Origin: Barthelona sp. PCE
Taxonomy: Eukaryota; Metamonada: BaSk clade
DNA: 64,000 nt
Reading direction: 5' to 3'
Assembly: GCA_040285745.1 (NCBI GenBank)
Contig: JAUFOR010000002.1
Coordinates: 1,550,001 to 1,614,000, forward strand
A model generated the notes under the pieces. That model worked only from the letters and a program-made list of their open reading frames with translations, was not told the origin of the DNA and did not search any database. Each line of letters starts with the position of its first letter. Positions within the stretch are counted from its first letter, which is position 1. The position numbers were made by a program, and so were the translations under genes. Below are positions 36,993-45,818 of the stretch, piece after piece.

Positions 36993-38105
36993 ATGTTTAA
37001 TGGGCGTGAATATGAGGGCATTTGTAATTATTGTGGTAGCAGACGTTTTAATGAGATAAATGGTCAACCTCACTGTGCTAACTGTGGTTCAGCAGTTGCA
37101 AATGTCATCATGGAAACACAGGAGTACGATTTTGACTCCAGGCAGCACACTCAACAGTCTGCTGCTCTTGAATCCATTAAGGTACAGAAAAGAAGTAATA
37201 CAGATATTTTTGCAACAATTCAAGCAATGCTTTTGGATGATGTTATGGCAACTCTACAGTTCATTGCTCAAGATGACAAATTAGCACAGTTGATCGATTT
37301 TCGACAATATCCTCTTTTAAAAAGATTAAATTCTTACTGGAAACGTTTGTTAGATCATTTGTTCGACACATCACAGTTAAATTTTTTTAGTTTTATGAGG
37401 AGCAAACGTCGTTTCACAGTTGCTTTTTTGTATTTAATTTTTAGAAGTTTTTCTTTGCCTATTGACATAGGATATATAGTAAGAATACTGAAACACCCCT
37501 TTTTAGGTAACCACGTTCATATTTATCGTGTTTATTTTCACATAATTCGCTTAGGAATTTTCTCTGTTCCAAGCTCTAATTTACCTTTGATTTATTGTTA
37601 TTATTTCACTGAAACATGCCCTCGCTTCATCAACACATTCATTAATTCCCAGTTGAAACACATTGTGACGGACAGCTATGAGATCGACGTAATTTTGTTA
37701 GAGCTTACTTGTTTCTGTTGTCAATTTATAAAGTATATTTCTTCTAATGGTGGTATAGAGTTTTTAAATATTCAAGAGAAGGATTTGCAAGAGGATTACA
37801 GAGAGTTTCGTTCTTTTGTTGTGCGTATTTTAGATTTTCCACGAATTTTTTTAGTTGAATCTGCTATTGATCAAGCTAAACTCTCCAAATATAAGTTGGT
37901 AGATATCATTGAGCGATTGTTTTATAATCTCAGAAGTCATTTTTGTATATTTTTTACAAGTATAGTCTTTCACAACTTTAAGAGGGTTTTTAATCAAAAT
38001 CAATGTGAGTTACCAACTAAATTTTCTTCCTACACACTGGTATCCACAGAATATCTCCCGGTTACAAGTCAAGATGAATCAGAAACTGATACTTTGTCAG
38101 AATAA
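36993..38105 (+). CDS. TAF1B/Rrn7-like zinc-ribbon protein
   Basis: A 370-aa protein. Residues 1-40 hold a zinc ribbon with C-x2-C and, 14 residues later, C-x2-C (CNYCGSRRF, HCANCGS), followed by a QEYDFDSR segment. This layout is that of TAF1B/Rrn7, the TFIIB-like Pol I initiation factor. Downstream, residues about 100-330 are mostly helical with cyclin-like spacing but divergent. It may therefore be a Pol I core factor; a TFIIB/Brf-type protein is less likely because no canonical cyclin repeats are visible. The ATG at 36993 is used although the frame is open further upstream. A Glu/Asp/Ser tail ends the protein. Confidence 0.6.
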   Translation: MFNGREYEGICNYCGSRRFNEINGQPHCANCGSAVANVIMETQEYDFDSRQHTQQSAALESIKVQKRSNTDIFATIQAMLLDDVMATLQFIAQDDKLAQLIDFRQYPLLKRLNSYWKRLLDHLFDTSQLNFFSFMRSKRRFTVAFLYLIFRSFSLPIDIGYIVRILKHPFLGNHVHIYRVYFHIIRLGIFSVPSSNLPLIYCYYFTETCPRFINTFINSQLKHIVTDSYEIDVILLELTCFCCQFIKYISSNGGIEFLNIQEKDLQEDYREFRSFVVRILDFPRIFLVESAIDQAKLSKYKLVDIIERLFYNLRSHFCIFFTSIVFHNFKRVFNQNQCELPTKFSSYTLVSTEYLPVTSQDESETDTLSE

Positions 38106-38145
38106 ATTGTTATCTTTTTTTTTGCCTAATTCACCATTCAAAATA

Positions 38146-39315
38146 ATGGAAACCGGCACATATTCATGTCTTCGGGGCTTTAGATCGCAAAATCTTGATT
38201 TTTCTCTTGTAATGGGAAATCATACAAATTTGCTTCATCAATTTCCAATCCCTTTCATTTCTGATGCAGATGAGACAGGCGCATTTGCACAGGTTATATT
38301 TGATGTTATATTTGACGATGCAGTTGTAGCTGATAAGAGGAGTTATTATGCTGCTGTTGTATCTGATGCATTACATGGAAGGTTTAACTGTTTAACCTTC
38401 CTGGACAAGGATATCAGCCCGATGCAGAAACTGTGCGTCGTACTTCTTCAGGAGAAACGAATAGCAAACGAAGCACTGATTGAGGCAGGTTTTGAATGCC
38501 TCAGTTTGCTTCGTACTGGTGATGGGGCGGTTGCAGCAGCACTGGGACAATGGTTTTCATTCGATATGGACGATGCACGCTTCTCTATTGTACCATACGA
38601 TGCTTTGATAATTCGTCTATGTGAAGTTCTCACTACCCTTTCAGATGATGTTGTAGCTCGTTTCCTTGCCAATTGCAACATCCATGTTTTTGATTCGCTA
38701 CAGAACAATCATAATTTCACGGATGCTTTTAAAGGCTATGTGGAAATTTTTGGTAGAGCTCTTCCATTATTTTTTTCTGCAAGAAGTGAGACTTGGCATT
38801 GTGACACCGGTTTTTTCTTTGTTAACTTTGCAGTTATGTTTATACAAGCTACACAATCGGTGATTCGTTCTCTTGAGAAGGATTTCCTTGATATATTTAC
38901 CAATAATCTATTTATACTAATGCGTAACTTCCATATGCTAACCCGTGATGAGGCAATTCCACTACCACTCCTTATTTTAAATTTCTTTCAAGGAAACAAA
39001 GTTGTTTTGGAGCCGTATTATACGCAATATATCAATTGCTTCCTTTACACATTGGAGCGTCTGTTGAAAGATAATATGTTGGCTTATACCAGTGTGGGAA
39101 CGATGGAGGAGCACTTTCGCTTCATTGAAAAATTCGGAACCAACAATCATATGATGCAGCTTGTTGATGTTCAAAGTCGTGTTCAGCCTCTTGAGGCTGA
39201 TTATGAGCTTGAAGAAGAGCTTAGGAAGAAGGGTATTGATATAGACCAGTTTAAAGATGATTTCGAACCCAGTATTGATAATCTCACACTAGATGATTTG
39301 GACATTGTTTACTAG
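38146..39315 (+). CDS. Unknown helical-repeat protein
   Basis: A 389-aa protein of mainly hydrophobic helices (for example FAQVIFDVIFDDAVVA, LIIRLCEVLTTLSDDV) that could form an ARM/HEAT-like solenoid, with an acidic C-terminus (DYELEEELRKKGIDIDQFKDDF). I cannot name the family. It lies 40 nt after the TAF1B-like gene on the same strand and 11 nt from the stop of convergent HGH1. The ATG at 38146 is preceded by a pyrimidine-rich TTCACCATT element; the frame is open upstream within the TAF1B-like gene. Confidence 0.65.
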   Translation: METGTYSCLRGFRSQNLDFSLVMGNHTNLLHQFPIPFISDADETGAFAQVIFDVIFDDAVVADKRSYYAAVVSDALHGRFNCLTFLDKDISPMQKLCVVLLQEKRIANEALIEAGFECLSLLRTGDGAVAAALGQWFSFDMDDARFSIVPYDALIIRLCEVLTTLSDDVVARFLANCNIHVFDSLQNNHNFTDAFKGYVEIFGRALPLFFSARSETWHCDTGFFFVNFAVMFIQATQSVIRSLEKDFLDIFTNNLFILMRNFHMLTRDEAIPLPLLILNFFQGNKVVLEPYYTQYINCFLYTLERLLKDNMLAYTSVGTMEEHFRFIEKFGTNNHMMQLVDVQSRVQPLEADYELEEELRKKGIDIDQFKDDFEPSIDNLTLDDLDIVY

Positions 39316-39326
39316 ATATAATATGA

Positions 39327-40436
39327 CTAATCAAGACCCAGAATCTCACGCTCGACATCATCGAGGTTGTCAAGTGATACAACACCGAGCTCCTCATCCT
39401 TTGGAACGTAATTGGGATCGTCTTCAATAACAACGCGAACTGGTCCAGGTTCCTTTTTCTCATCGATCATGATCAGTTCCAGAGCCTCATCACACATACG
39501 CACAGTGTCGCTGTCAGGATTCTGTTTCTTGATCTCTCGAATTATAGCAGGAACAGCTTTGATTGTAAGTGCAGTTCGGATTATTGGATCGGCAGACAAG
39601 CAAATGATAGCGCTGATCATATGTTGAATGACATGAAGAGACTTTGAACTACTTTCTACTTCACTGATTTTGGAACGAGCTCGAGGTAACATCATTTCCA
39701 GTTCATCATTAGTGTAAACTTGGCCCGGACTAGTTAATGCGAGAACAAGCTCATCACCATTGTTCAGTAAACGCTCAAAACACACAGTGCGATATAAAGG
39801 ATCAATGGCCATGTTTCGGACAATTCCGGCGAGCGACACCTTTCGCAAATCACCACCCCTGTGCCAGTGCGCAGCCATATGTTTCATGAGAATGGGCGTT
39901 ACACCGAGGGCCTGTCTGCCGAGTGTTGTTGAAGTAACGGTGTTGAAAAGAGCCATACAATAATCAAGAGGGTGTGTGTCGTCGTTGGATTCATCCAATC
40001 CTTTGACCTTTGAACATAGTGACCAGTATCTAAGGAGGGTTTTCTTGTTGGCAAAGAACTGTTGGGCCGATGGGAGCTGACACATGTTAGAAAGAACCAT
40101 TGATCCGACTAATACGATGCGCCCAAACTTATAATCAACAATAAATTGAAATACTTTGGGTGTGAGTGGTGCAATGAATCTGAGAGAATCATCATCTTGT
40201 GTAAAATTAAGGAGCAATTGCATAAAAACTCGCCCACTATCTTCAAAGTCATTGTGCAATTGTAATCTACTGAACAAGCCGTCTAATGCAGCATACATCT
40301 CAGGTGTAGCCAAACTAATTCGGTTTGTTTGTGAAGTGCAGTGAGAAAGCAAACCTTGCAGCATGGAAACTGCAATGCTAATATCTTGGGCAGTCAAAAA
40401 CCTTACGATGTCTGTGGTTGAAACCTGTTCTGTCAT
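39327..40436 (-). CDS. HGH1: HGH1-like eEF2 chaperone
   Basis: A 369-aa ARM-repeat protein with the DUF383/DUF384 layout of HGH1 (FAM203). Matching segments are VLSNMCQLPSAQQFF, the RKVSLAGIVRNMAID block, YTNDELEMMLPRA (compare the FSEEEMERLPVDLQY region of HGH1) and an ADPIIR...REIKKQNPD...CDEALELI repeat. HGH1 helps fold elongation factor 2 together with the TRiC chaperonin. The acidic C-terminus ends DDVEREILGLD. Start at ATG 40436; upstream in-frame codons are AT-rich and non-conserved. The stop is 11 nt from the convergent neighbour. Confidence 0.8.
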   Translation of the reverse strand: MTEQVSTTDIVRFLTAQDISIAVSMLQGLLSHCTSQTNRISLATPEMYAALDGLFSRLQLHNDFEDSGRVFMQLLLNFTQDDDSLRFIAPLTPKVFQFIVDYKFGRIVLVGSMVLSNMCQLPSAQQFFANKKTLLRYWSLCSKVKGLDESNDDTHPLDYCMALFNTVTSTTLGRQALGVTPILMKHMAAHWHRGGDLRKVSLAGIVRNMAIDPLYRTVCFERLLNNGDELVLALTSPGQVYTNDELEMMLPRARSKISEVESSSKSLHVIQHMISAIICLSADPIIRTALTIKAVPAIIREIKKQNPDSDTVRMCDEALELIMIDEKKEPGPVRVVIEDDPNYVPKDEELGVVSLDNLDDVEREILGLD

Positions 40437-40544
40437 AAAAAAGTTATTGAAAGAGGTGTAAATCGAAAACCGCAATTACAGTTCGTTTATGATTTTGTAC
40501 CCTTTTACATCTTCACAAGAACGGTAAATTGTCCGTTTTACATC

Positions 40545-41276
40545 ATGCAGAGGTTTCGTATTAAGCATATTGCAACTAGCACATTTTTTCTTTCATTATA
40601 TTCACAATTTCTTTTTTATATTTTTATTTTTCGGTTTTACTTGGGTGATTTGTGGATGAAAGTTTTGTCAAGAACAGTGGATGATATGTATGTTTTTATT
40701 GGATTTGTATTCATTGTCTTATTCAGCCTTTTGAAGTTTTCTACTGTTGAAATTTTTATCCACAATACGTTTCAAAGCGCAAACCTACTTCTACTACTGG
40801 GAATTAGTATTAAAAGACCGTTATTCACAATTTTTGCAGTTGTGTTTTTCCTTTTCTTTAATTTTCTCTTTGTTCCCGATTCACCAGCCATTAAATTGCC
40901 TAAAAATTTTCATAAGATTTTCACAATAGATGATTACCTGAACTTCCTTGATCAAAAGTCAAAAAAATCTGTCTTGGTCTTTTTTAATAGATCAATAATA
41001 GAAAGCATACTCAGTGAAGCTTTTATTTTTGAACGACTGTTAAAGTTATCTGATGAGGTTGATATTGGTATCATTAATTGTGATTTATTACCCCATATAT
41101 GTGATGAACATAGTGTTAAAAAAATGTCCCATTTTCATGAAATTCCAAGTATTCTTATTCAGCAAAAGTTAAAGGTCACACAGAGGTTACCAGATAAAAG
41201 TAATTTTAGTTACAAACCAGACAAATTTAGAAAGTATCTTAATTCGTTAGATGATTTGTTGGCTAGCGTTGAATAA
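40545..41276 (+). CDS. TMX2-like membrane thioredoxin-fold protein
   Basis: A 243-aa protein with three hydrophobic helices in residues 10-110 and a thioredoxin-fold domain in residues 120-240. The arrangement (helical bundle, then PAIKLPKNFHKIFTIDDYLNF, then a strand VLVFFNR) follows TMX2, the ER and mitochondria-associated-membrane thioredoxin-related protein. The redox motif is absent: the position of CxxC reads FNRSIIES. The PSILIQ strand near the cis-Pro site is kept. The stop is 11 nt from the convergent neighbour. A structural, non-redox role is likely. Confidence 0.6.
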   Translation: MQRFRIKHIATSTFFLSLYSQFLFYIFIFRFYLGDLWMKVLSRTVDDMYVFIGFVFIVLFSLLKFSTVEIFIHNTFQSANLLLLLGISIKRPLFTIFAVVFFLFFNFLFVPDSPAIKLPKNFHKIFTIDDYLNFLDQKSKKSVLVFFNRSIIESILSEAFIFERLLKLSDEVDIGIINCDLLPHICDEHSVKKMSHFHEIPSILIQQKLKVTQRLPDKSNFSYKPDKFRKYLNSLDDLLASVE

Positions 41277-41287
41277 AGTGATCATAG

Positions 41288-42160
41288 TTATAGTTTACTG
41301 CCAAATTCCAGTTGAATTACTTCCAAGAGTCGTTCAAAACCTGTTTGATAAACTGAATGAGGTAACCTTCGCTTAGCTGTGTCCAAAAATCGAAAATAAT
41401 CATTGTGGCAATCATGAAGCAAAAAAGGGTTACTATCACAGAAGTTTAAGACGTTTTTGACTAGAAGTTCAACGTTTTCTATTGATATTTGATGAATTAA
41501 TCGTTGATAAATGCTCAATGCTAATTGTAAATCTTTTGAATTTAACTCATTAAGTAATTCCCATAACTGATCATGTTTTAACATCGATTCGTCACACAAT
41601 GTGAAAAAAAGAAGAACAAATCCATAACTTTGTGATCCTTGATGACTGAACAAAGAAAAAAAATGTTTCTTAACGTCTTCTTCTGATATAATCAGTTTCA
41701 AAAGCAATTTAATATAAGTTTTGAACTTAACAAATATTAAATATAATAGCTCAAATAATTTTTCATTGCGATTTTTAACAAAAAATAATTCTTTTAGACA
41801 AACCTCACAAAATTCTTGTTTTTCGATACCTAAAAAGAATATGTTTAGTAATTCTACAGCTAATATTCGAAATGAAGTGGAGCAGAAGAACCAATCAATC
41901 AAAAAAATGTATAAACGCCCTAAAATATGCCAAGAAGCTGTTTCATTGATGTTTCTTGAAACTATTTCAAAATTTAAAAACAAGGTCTCCAAATATTGCC
42001 CAAAAATGTAAGCATGGTCACCACCGCTAAGCGGTTTTTGTGTTCTACGATGAACAGAATCAAAAATGTTATATATAGTCATAAAACCATCATGATAAGA
42101 GCATTCATTGGCTGAAAACGCCTTCAACTGGTCCACATAAGGTTTAAAATCTATGTTCAT
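41288..42160 (-). CDS. Unknown helical protein
   Basis: A 290-aa protein of mainly aromatic and leucine-rich helices without transmembrane character (for example LYIFLIDWFFCSTSF, ELLYLIFVKFKTYIK). No family recognised; a HEAT-like or VPS-type solenoid is possible. Its ATG (42158-42160) lies about 25 bp from the POP1 ATG on the opposite strand. The stop is 11 nt from the convergent TMX2-like gene. Confidence 0.6.
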   Translation of the reverse strand: MNIDFKPYVDQLKAFSANECSYHDGFMTIYNIFDSVHRRTQKPLSGGDHAYIFGQYLETLFLNFEIVSRNINETASWHILGRLYIFLIDWFFCSTSFRILAVELLNIFFLGIEKQEFCEVCLKELFFVKNRNEKLFELLYLIFVKFKTYIKLLLKLIISEEDVKKHFFSLFSHQGSQSYGFVLLFFTLCDESMLKHDQLWELLNELNSKDLQLALSIYQRLIHQISIENVELLVKNVLNFCDSNPFLLHDCHNDYFRFLDTAKRRLPHSVYQTGFERLLEVIQLEFGSKL

Positions 42161-42185
42161 GCTTTTAAGGGTTGTAATAATAATT

Positions 42186-43481
42186 ATGACTTCTTCTCAA
42201 GAGGGTGAGGGTAAAACCCACTCAAGCACGATAAATGTCGCGGAATTCACCGCAAAGAACATTAGATCGATTAAAACATTGAGATCCAATGTATTGGATA
42301 TGCGAGGCAGTCGTAGGGCAATGCAGATGCTTCCTCCTTTTATGAGAAGGCGTCAGGCTACACATAACCCATACAGGGTTCCCAGAAGACTTCGCGAGAA
42401 AGCTAAATGGGAAAATTCTAAGTCACCACCAGGACCTAAGCGTATTCGATCCTTTAGACGCAAGAAACGCAACTTAGAGAGAAGCAGAAAGGCAGCTATC
42501 GATGGGAAATGGACACAACTTCATGTTTATCATGCAAAACGCTTTAAGCAGTGCAAACTGGAGAATAGCGACTTAATTCTACCATATTCACCCACCCAGA
42601 AATGTGGCAGATGGTTTCTTCGATGCATGCGTCATCAAAGCGTCATGTTTGATATGTCACATTATAGATTGTTTTTAGTTGAGGAGGAACAACAGAATTT
42701 CGGAAGTTTTGAGCGCAAATGCGATGAATCAACAGATTTCTGGGATGTTTTCAAGTTCGGGAAGTATGTTTTAGCACCGATATTTTTGATTGAACGGATC
42801 GCTTCTCCTATAAGATGTCTTCCTTTTGCACCATTTTTTGTTGCGGGAAGACAGAGCCTCTCTGATCTTGGGGAAGTCTTTGGTATTGGTGACAGTAGAT
42901 CTTATGGTGAATTCAAGGAAGGTGTTTATTGTTTTGATTTTGAAGATTTTCGTGTTAATGATGAGATATCAACAAGATGGAATCCTCAATTACTAACAAA
43001 AGATTGCGATTTGGGGGTTTTTAACGATTTTTTAACGGAAAAGGATATGAGTCTGCTTAAGTCAGAAAAAATCCTTGATCAAAAGAACCAATTTGTTTCA
43101 AAAGGTATTTTCCTCAACACAGATGCAGTTTACAGTCCGGAAATCAACTCAATGGGTGCATTTTTCCTTGTGCCAGATACAATATATCCTTTTATGTGGA
43201 GAAAACTTGAGCTACATGTGCGTCCTTTTGGTCTTTTCGAATGGTTTCATTTAAAACTTGAATTGGGTGTGCTTCCTCCGCTGGATATCATCAAGGTCGT
43301 ACTGGAGCGTTCAAAAAAGAAACTCCCATGTGACTTTGAGGAAGCCGAATGGGAAATCGTGGTTTCTCGTAAACAGTGGAGGGAACAGTGTTCTAATCTG
43401 TACAGTGTTTACTCAGCATTTTCGTTTGTTAGCAATTCCAAGTTATATTTGGCTGTAAGACGAAATAATGATGAGAAATGA
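42186..43481 (+). CDS. POP1: POP1, RNase P/MRP protein subunit
   Basis: A 431-aa protein. The N-terminal half has the basic POP1 motifs: RRAMQMLPPFMRRR with HNPYRVPRRL, then KWTQLHVYHAKRF (compare the WLETHIWHAKRF of POP1), then CMRHQSVMFDMSHY, the conserved strand of the N-terminal domain. The C-terminal half is a shorter POPLD-like and GcvT-like region. POP1 is the large scaffold of RNase P and RNase MRP, which process tRNA and rRNA precursors; animal POP1 is about twice this size. The ATG at 42186 is preferred (MTSSQEGEG); an in-frame ATG at 42153 would overlap the divergent gene's start codon. Confidence 0.82.
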   Translation: MTSSQEGEGKTHSSTINVAEFTAKNIRSIKTLRSNVLDMRGSRRAMQMLPPFMRRRQATHNPYRVPRRLREKAKWENSKSPPGPKRIRSFRRKKRNLERSRKAAIDGKWTQLHVYHAKRFKQCKLENSDLILPYSPTQKCGRWFLRCMRHQSVMFDMSHYRLFLVEEEQQNFGSFERKCDESTDFWDVFKFGKYVLAPIFLIERIASPIRCLPFAPFFVAGRQSLSDLGEVFGIGDSRSYGEFKEGVYCFDFEDFRVNDEISTRWNPQLLTKDCDLGVFNDFLTEKDMSLLKSEKILDQKNQFVSKGIFLNTDAVYSPEINSMGAFFLVPDTIYPFMWRKLELHVRPFGLFEWFHLKLELGVLPPLDIIKVVLERSKKKLPCDFEEAEWEIVVSRKQWREQCSNLYSVYSAFSFVSNSKLYLAVRRNNDEK

Positions 43482-43517
43482 TAATCTACAGCTGCATTTC
43501 AATTTTTTACTTTCTTG

Positions 43518-44894
43518 ATGACTGAACCGACCCCTCCTACCGAATTCGACGACACGACCACGGACAGAAGCACTAGAAGCGCAAATTCAATAATTGAGGA
43601 TTTTCCAGAGTTTTTGGTGGATGATATTACGTTAGATCGTTTAGGTCGGCAGGAAATCAAGGTTGTGAGTTCCCTGAGCGACATTCTCCTGTGCATTCGT
43701 CGAAAATTTACAAAAAAATGCTCGTTAGAAGGGCATCATTTTGCTTGCTGTTTACATCTCAATGCTCATACAGCTCTGTTCCTCGAAACACTCATTCAGT
43801 GCAAGTGTAAGGTTGCAGTGGTGGCAGCGTCACAATTAACTGTTCAGAATCATGTTGCTGCAGCGATGGCTTCTGCTGGAATTCGTGTTTACGGCAGCAC
43901 TGCAATGACAACTAGTCAGTTGCACGCATGCTACGAACTGGTGTGCTCATGGGAACCCACATTCATTTTAGACGAGTTTGGCGAGTTCTTGCAGTACTTC
44001 TACAGGAATCACATGGATCGTCTTCGTCATTTGAAGATTGTCTACACTCTTAGCAGCTCCGCATTCCACTTCTTGAACCGCATACAGGGTAGTCAGGGGT
44101 ATTTTGCAGTACCAATCGTCAATATAAACTCGGTTGAAGCATTTCGTCTCGCGCAAGTTAATGACACCCTGACAGCAACGGCAGTTATAATCAAAATGTG
44201 TGGATTTGTGCTTCCTGGGAGCGAAGTCTGTATAAATGGTTTTGATGAGGTTGGCTGTGAGTTAGCTCGGCAATTCTCGCGAACAGGAGCACATATAACT
44301 GTTGTAGAGACAGACCCACGGTATGTTCTCAATGCAGTGTTCAATGGATATACGGTGGGTCAGTTCCACACGCTTTCAAAGAAGGCAGATATAATTCTTT
44401 TCACAGAACCGGTACTCACACCTATGACAAGTAAGATCTTTAAACATCTTAAGAACGGATGTCTCGTGGTGAACGTGAGCAATTATTCGTTGTGTTCATG
44501 TCTTCCTAGTCTGAAGCATATCAACTGCAACTGGCTCGATCTTCAGCCTAATATTCAAGCTATAGTGGATCGATCTAGTTCGTCAACCAGAAGGGTTTTT
44601 ACTGTCAACAAGGGTCGGCCATGTCTGCATCTATTCCATAATGTCAGTTTTCGGACTGAAACTATAAAATTCGGTATAATTTCGAGTTGTATACTGGAGA
44701 ATTTCTCTTCTAACCCAAAGTTTGGTTTGAGTTTCGCTCATTTGCACCCTGGTGGTGTTCAAAACCAGGGTGGGGAAATTATGAATGTGTCACCAAGCGC
44801 GGAATTGCTGTTTTGCAGTTTGGTAGTTGAAGGACTTGGCGTAAGGATGGATCATGATAAGCAAAGGTTAATATACAATCAATCATATCAATAA
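43518..44894 (+). CDS. S-adenosylhomocysteine hydrolase-like protein, degenerate active site
   Basis: A 458-aa member of the AHCY family. The fold order is kept: the GHHFACCLHLNAHTA loop with His80 (human His55), NHVAAAMASAGIRVYG (compare QDHAAAAIAKAGIPVYA), ILDEFGEF with Asp152, VNINSVE, and a Rossmann segment ending VVETDP. Key residues are lost: the GISEETTTG loop reads LSSSAF without Glu, the Lys-Asp pair is absent, the dinucleotide loop is GFDEVG rather than GYGDVGKG, and NIGH has become NVSN. Normal hydrolase activity is therefore unlikely. A regulatory or binding role, as for vertebrate AHCYL proteins, is possible. It follows POP1 by 36 nt. ATG at 43518. Confidence 0.72.
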   Translation: MTEPTPPTEFDDTTTDRSTRSANSIIEDFPEFLVDDITLDRLGRQEIKVVSSLSDILLCIRRKFTKKCSLEGHHFACCLHLNAHTALFLETLIQCKCKVAVVAASQLTVQNHVAAAMASAGIRVYGSTAMTTSQLHACYELVCSWEPTFILDEFGEFLQYFYRNHMDRLRHLKIVYTLSSSAFHFLNRIQGSQGYFAVPIVNINSVEAFRLAQVNDTLTATAVIIKMCGFVLPGSEVCINGFDEVGCELARQFSRTGAHITVVETDPRYVLNAVFNGYTVGQFHTLSKKADIILFTEPVLTPMTSKIFKHLKNGCLVVNVSNYSLCSCLPSLKHINCNWLDLQPNIQAIVDRSSSSTRRVFTVNKGRPCLHLFHNVSFRTETIKFGIISSCILENFSSNPKFGLSFAHLHPGGVQNQGGEIMNVSPSAELLFCSLVVEGLGVRMDHDKQRLIYNQSYQ

Positions 44895-44928
44895 ATGCAC
44901 CAAATTTACAAAAGAAAAGAGAAAAGCA

Positions 44929-45507
44929 CTAATTTGTTGTTGCGATGGGAATACCACTGATAAAGGCATCAAAGGCTTCCTCCTTTGGTAGAATGTTCTC
45001 AAACACGTAATCAAACAGACCAGGCTCATTCTCTAAAGCATCAAATTCAATTTTGGCGGTGTTAAGACGATTCTGTAATGTTCTGTATGTTTCGCTACCT
45101 CGGTTGTTGATACGGTCAACTAGAATCTCAACAGGGGCCGTTACGAATATATAAAAGAGCTTATAGTTGGTCTGATGTAATGAACGAACACCCTGAACAT
45201 CTACATCGAAAATGATCGTCTTACCAGAGGCAATAACATCATCAACTGCACGAAATGTGGTTCCGTAATGGTTGCCATGTACTACGGCAGTCTCAATGAA
45301 AGAATCGGCATTTTCAAGAAGTGTAAATTGACTCATATTCACAAAATGATAATCTTTATGATTCTCTTCGTAATGTCTGATTGGTCTGGTAGTGTGGCTG
45401 ATAGAAAAAGCAAAGAAATCATACACTTCCATGAGTTGCTTGATGAGTGTCGATTTACCGACACCACTGGGCCCCACGAATACTATACCTTGATAATCGT
45501 TCTGCAT
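44929..45507 (-). CDS. GUK1: Guanylate kinase
   Basis: A 192-aa protein, typical GMP kinase length. The P-loop GPSGVGKST is at residues 12-20. The GMP-binding region has SISHTTRPIRHYEENHKDYHF (canonical STTRxPRxGExxGxxYxF, here somewhat divergent at RHYEEN). HGNHYGT and the DVDVQG loop follow, and the lid region has RGSE and TAxxE. It phosphorylates GMP and dGMP in purine nucleotide supply. A TTCACTTTC element at 45521-45540 lies just upstream of the ATG at 45505-45507. Confidence 0.9.
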   Translation of the reverse strand: MQNDYQGIVFVGPSGVGKSTLIKQLMEVYDFFAFSISHTTRPIRHYEENHKDYHFVNMSQFTLLENADSFIETAVVHGNHYGTTFRAVDDVIASGKTIIFDVDVQGVRSLHQTNYKLFYIFVTAPVEILVDRINNRGSETYRTLQNRLNTAKIEFDALENEPGLFDYVFENILPKEEAFDAFISGIPIATTN

Positions 45508-45520
45508 TGTTGTGCGAGAT

Positions 45521-45540
45521 GTGATTTTGAAAGTGAATGA
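45521..45540 (-). promoter_or_regulatory. Initiator-like motif upstream of guanylate kinase
   Basis: Reading on the minus strand, TTCACTTTC sits about 14-33 nt before the guanylate kinase ATG. It shares TCAC followed by pyrimidines with the ARL13-like and BBS9 upstream motifs. Role inferred. Confidence 0.3.
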
Positions 45541-45558
45541 GCTTTATAGAGGTGAGTT

Positions 45559-45777
45559 ATGATAAACCATAGTGATTCACATGTTTTCAGTGCTCCATTG
45601 GCGATTTCAGAGCATATCATCTATTACCAGTCGCATTATGATGTAATATTTATCTTAAGACCACCTACAACAAGCATCTCCTCAGAATTTTTATTCTCAA
45701 AATATTTGCCCTTGTTCTTGGAAAAATTGATGAGAAAATGCACCATTGGGCTGGAAAATGATGCCCATTGTCCATAA
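45559..45777 (+). CDS. Possible small protein, unknown
   Basis: A 72-codon frame from ATG 45559 in the 311-bp gap between guanylate kinase and the kelch gene. Residues are more protein-like than AT-rich spacer usually gives (a strand HYDVIFILRPP, then a helix KYLPLFLEKLMRK), but there is no recognised motif. It could be a small gene or a chance frame. Confidence 0.3.
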   Translation: MINHSDSHVFSAPLAISEHIIYYQSHYDVIFILRPPTTSISSEFLFSKYLPLFLEKLMRKCTIGLENDAHCP

Positions 45778-45818
45778 TTATGCACTATCAGTAAGCAATT
45801 TTTGTTAATGTAATGATT

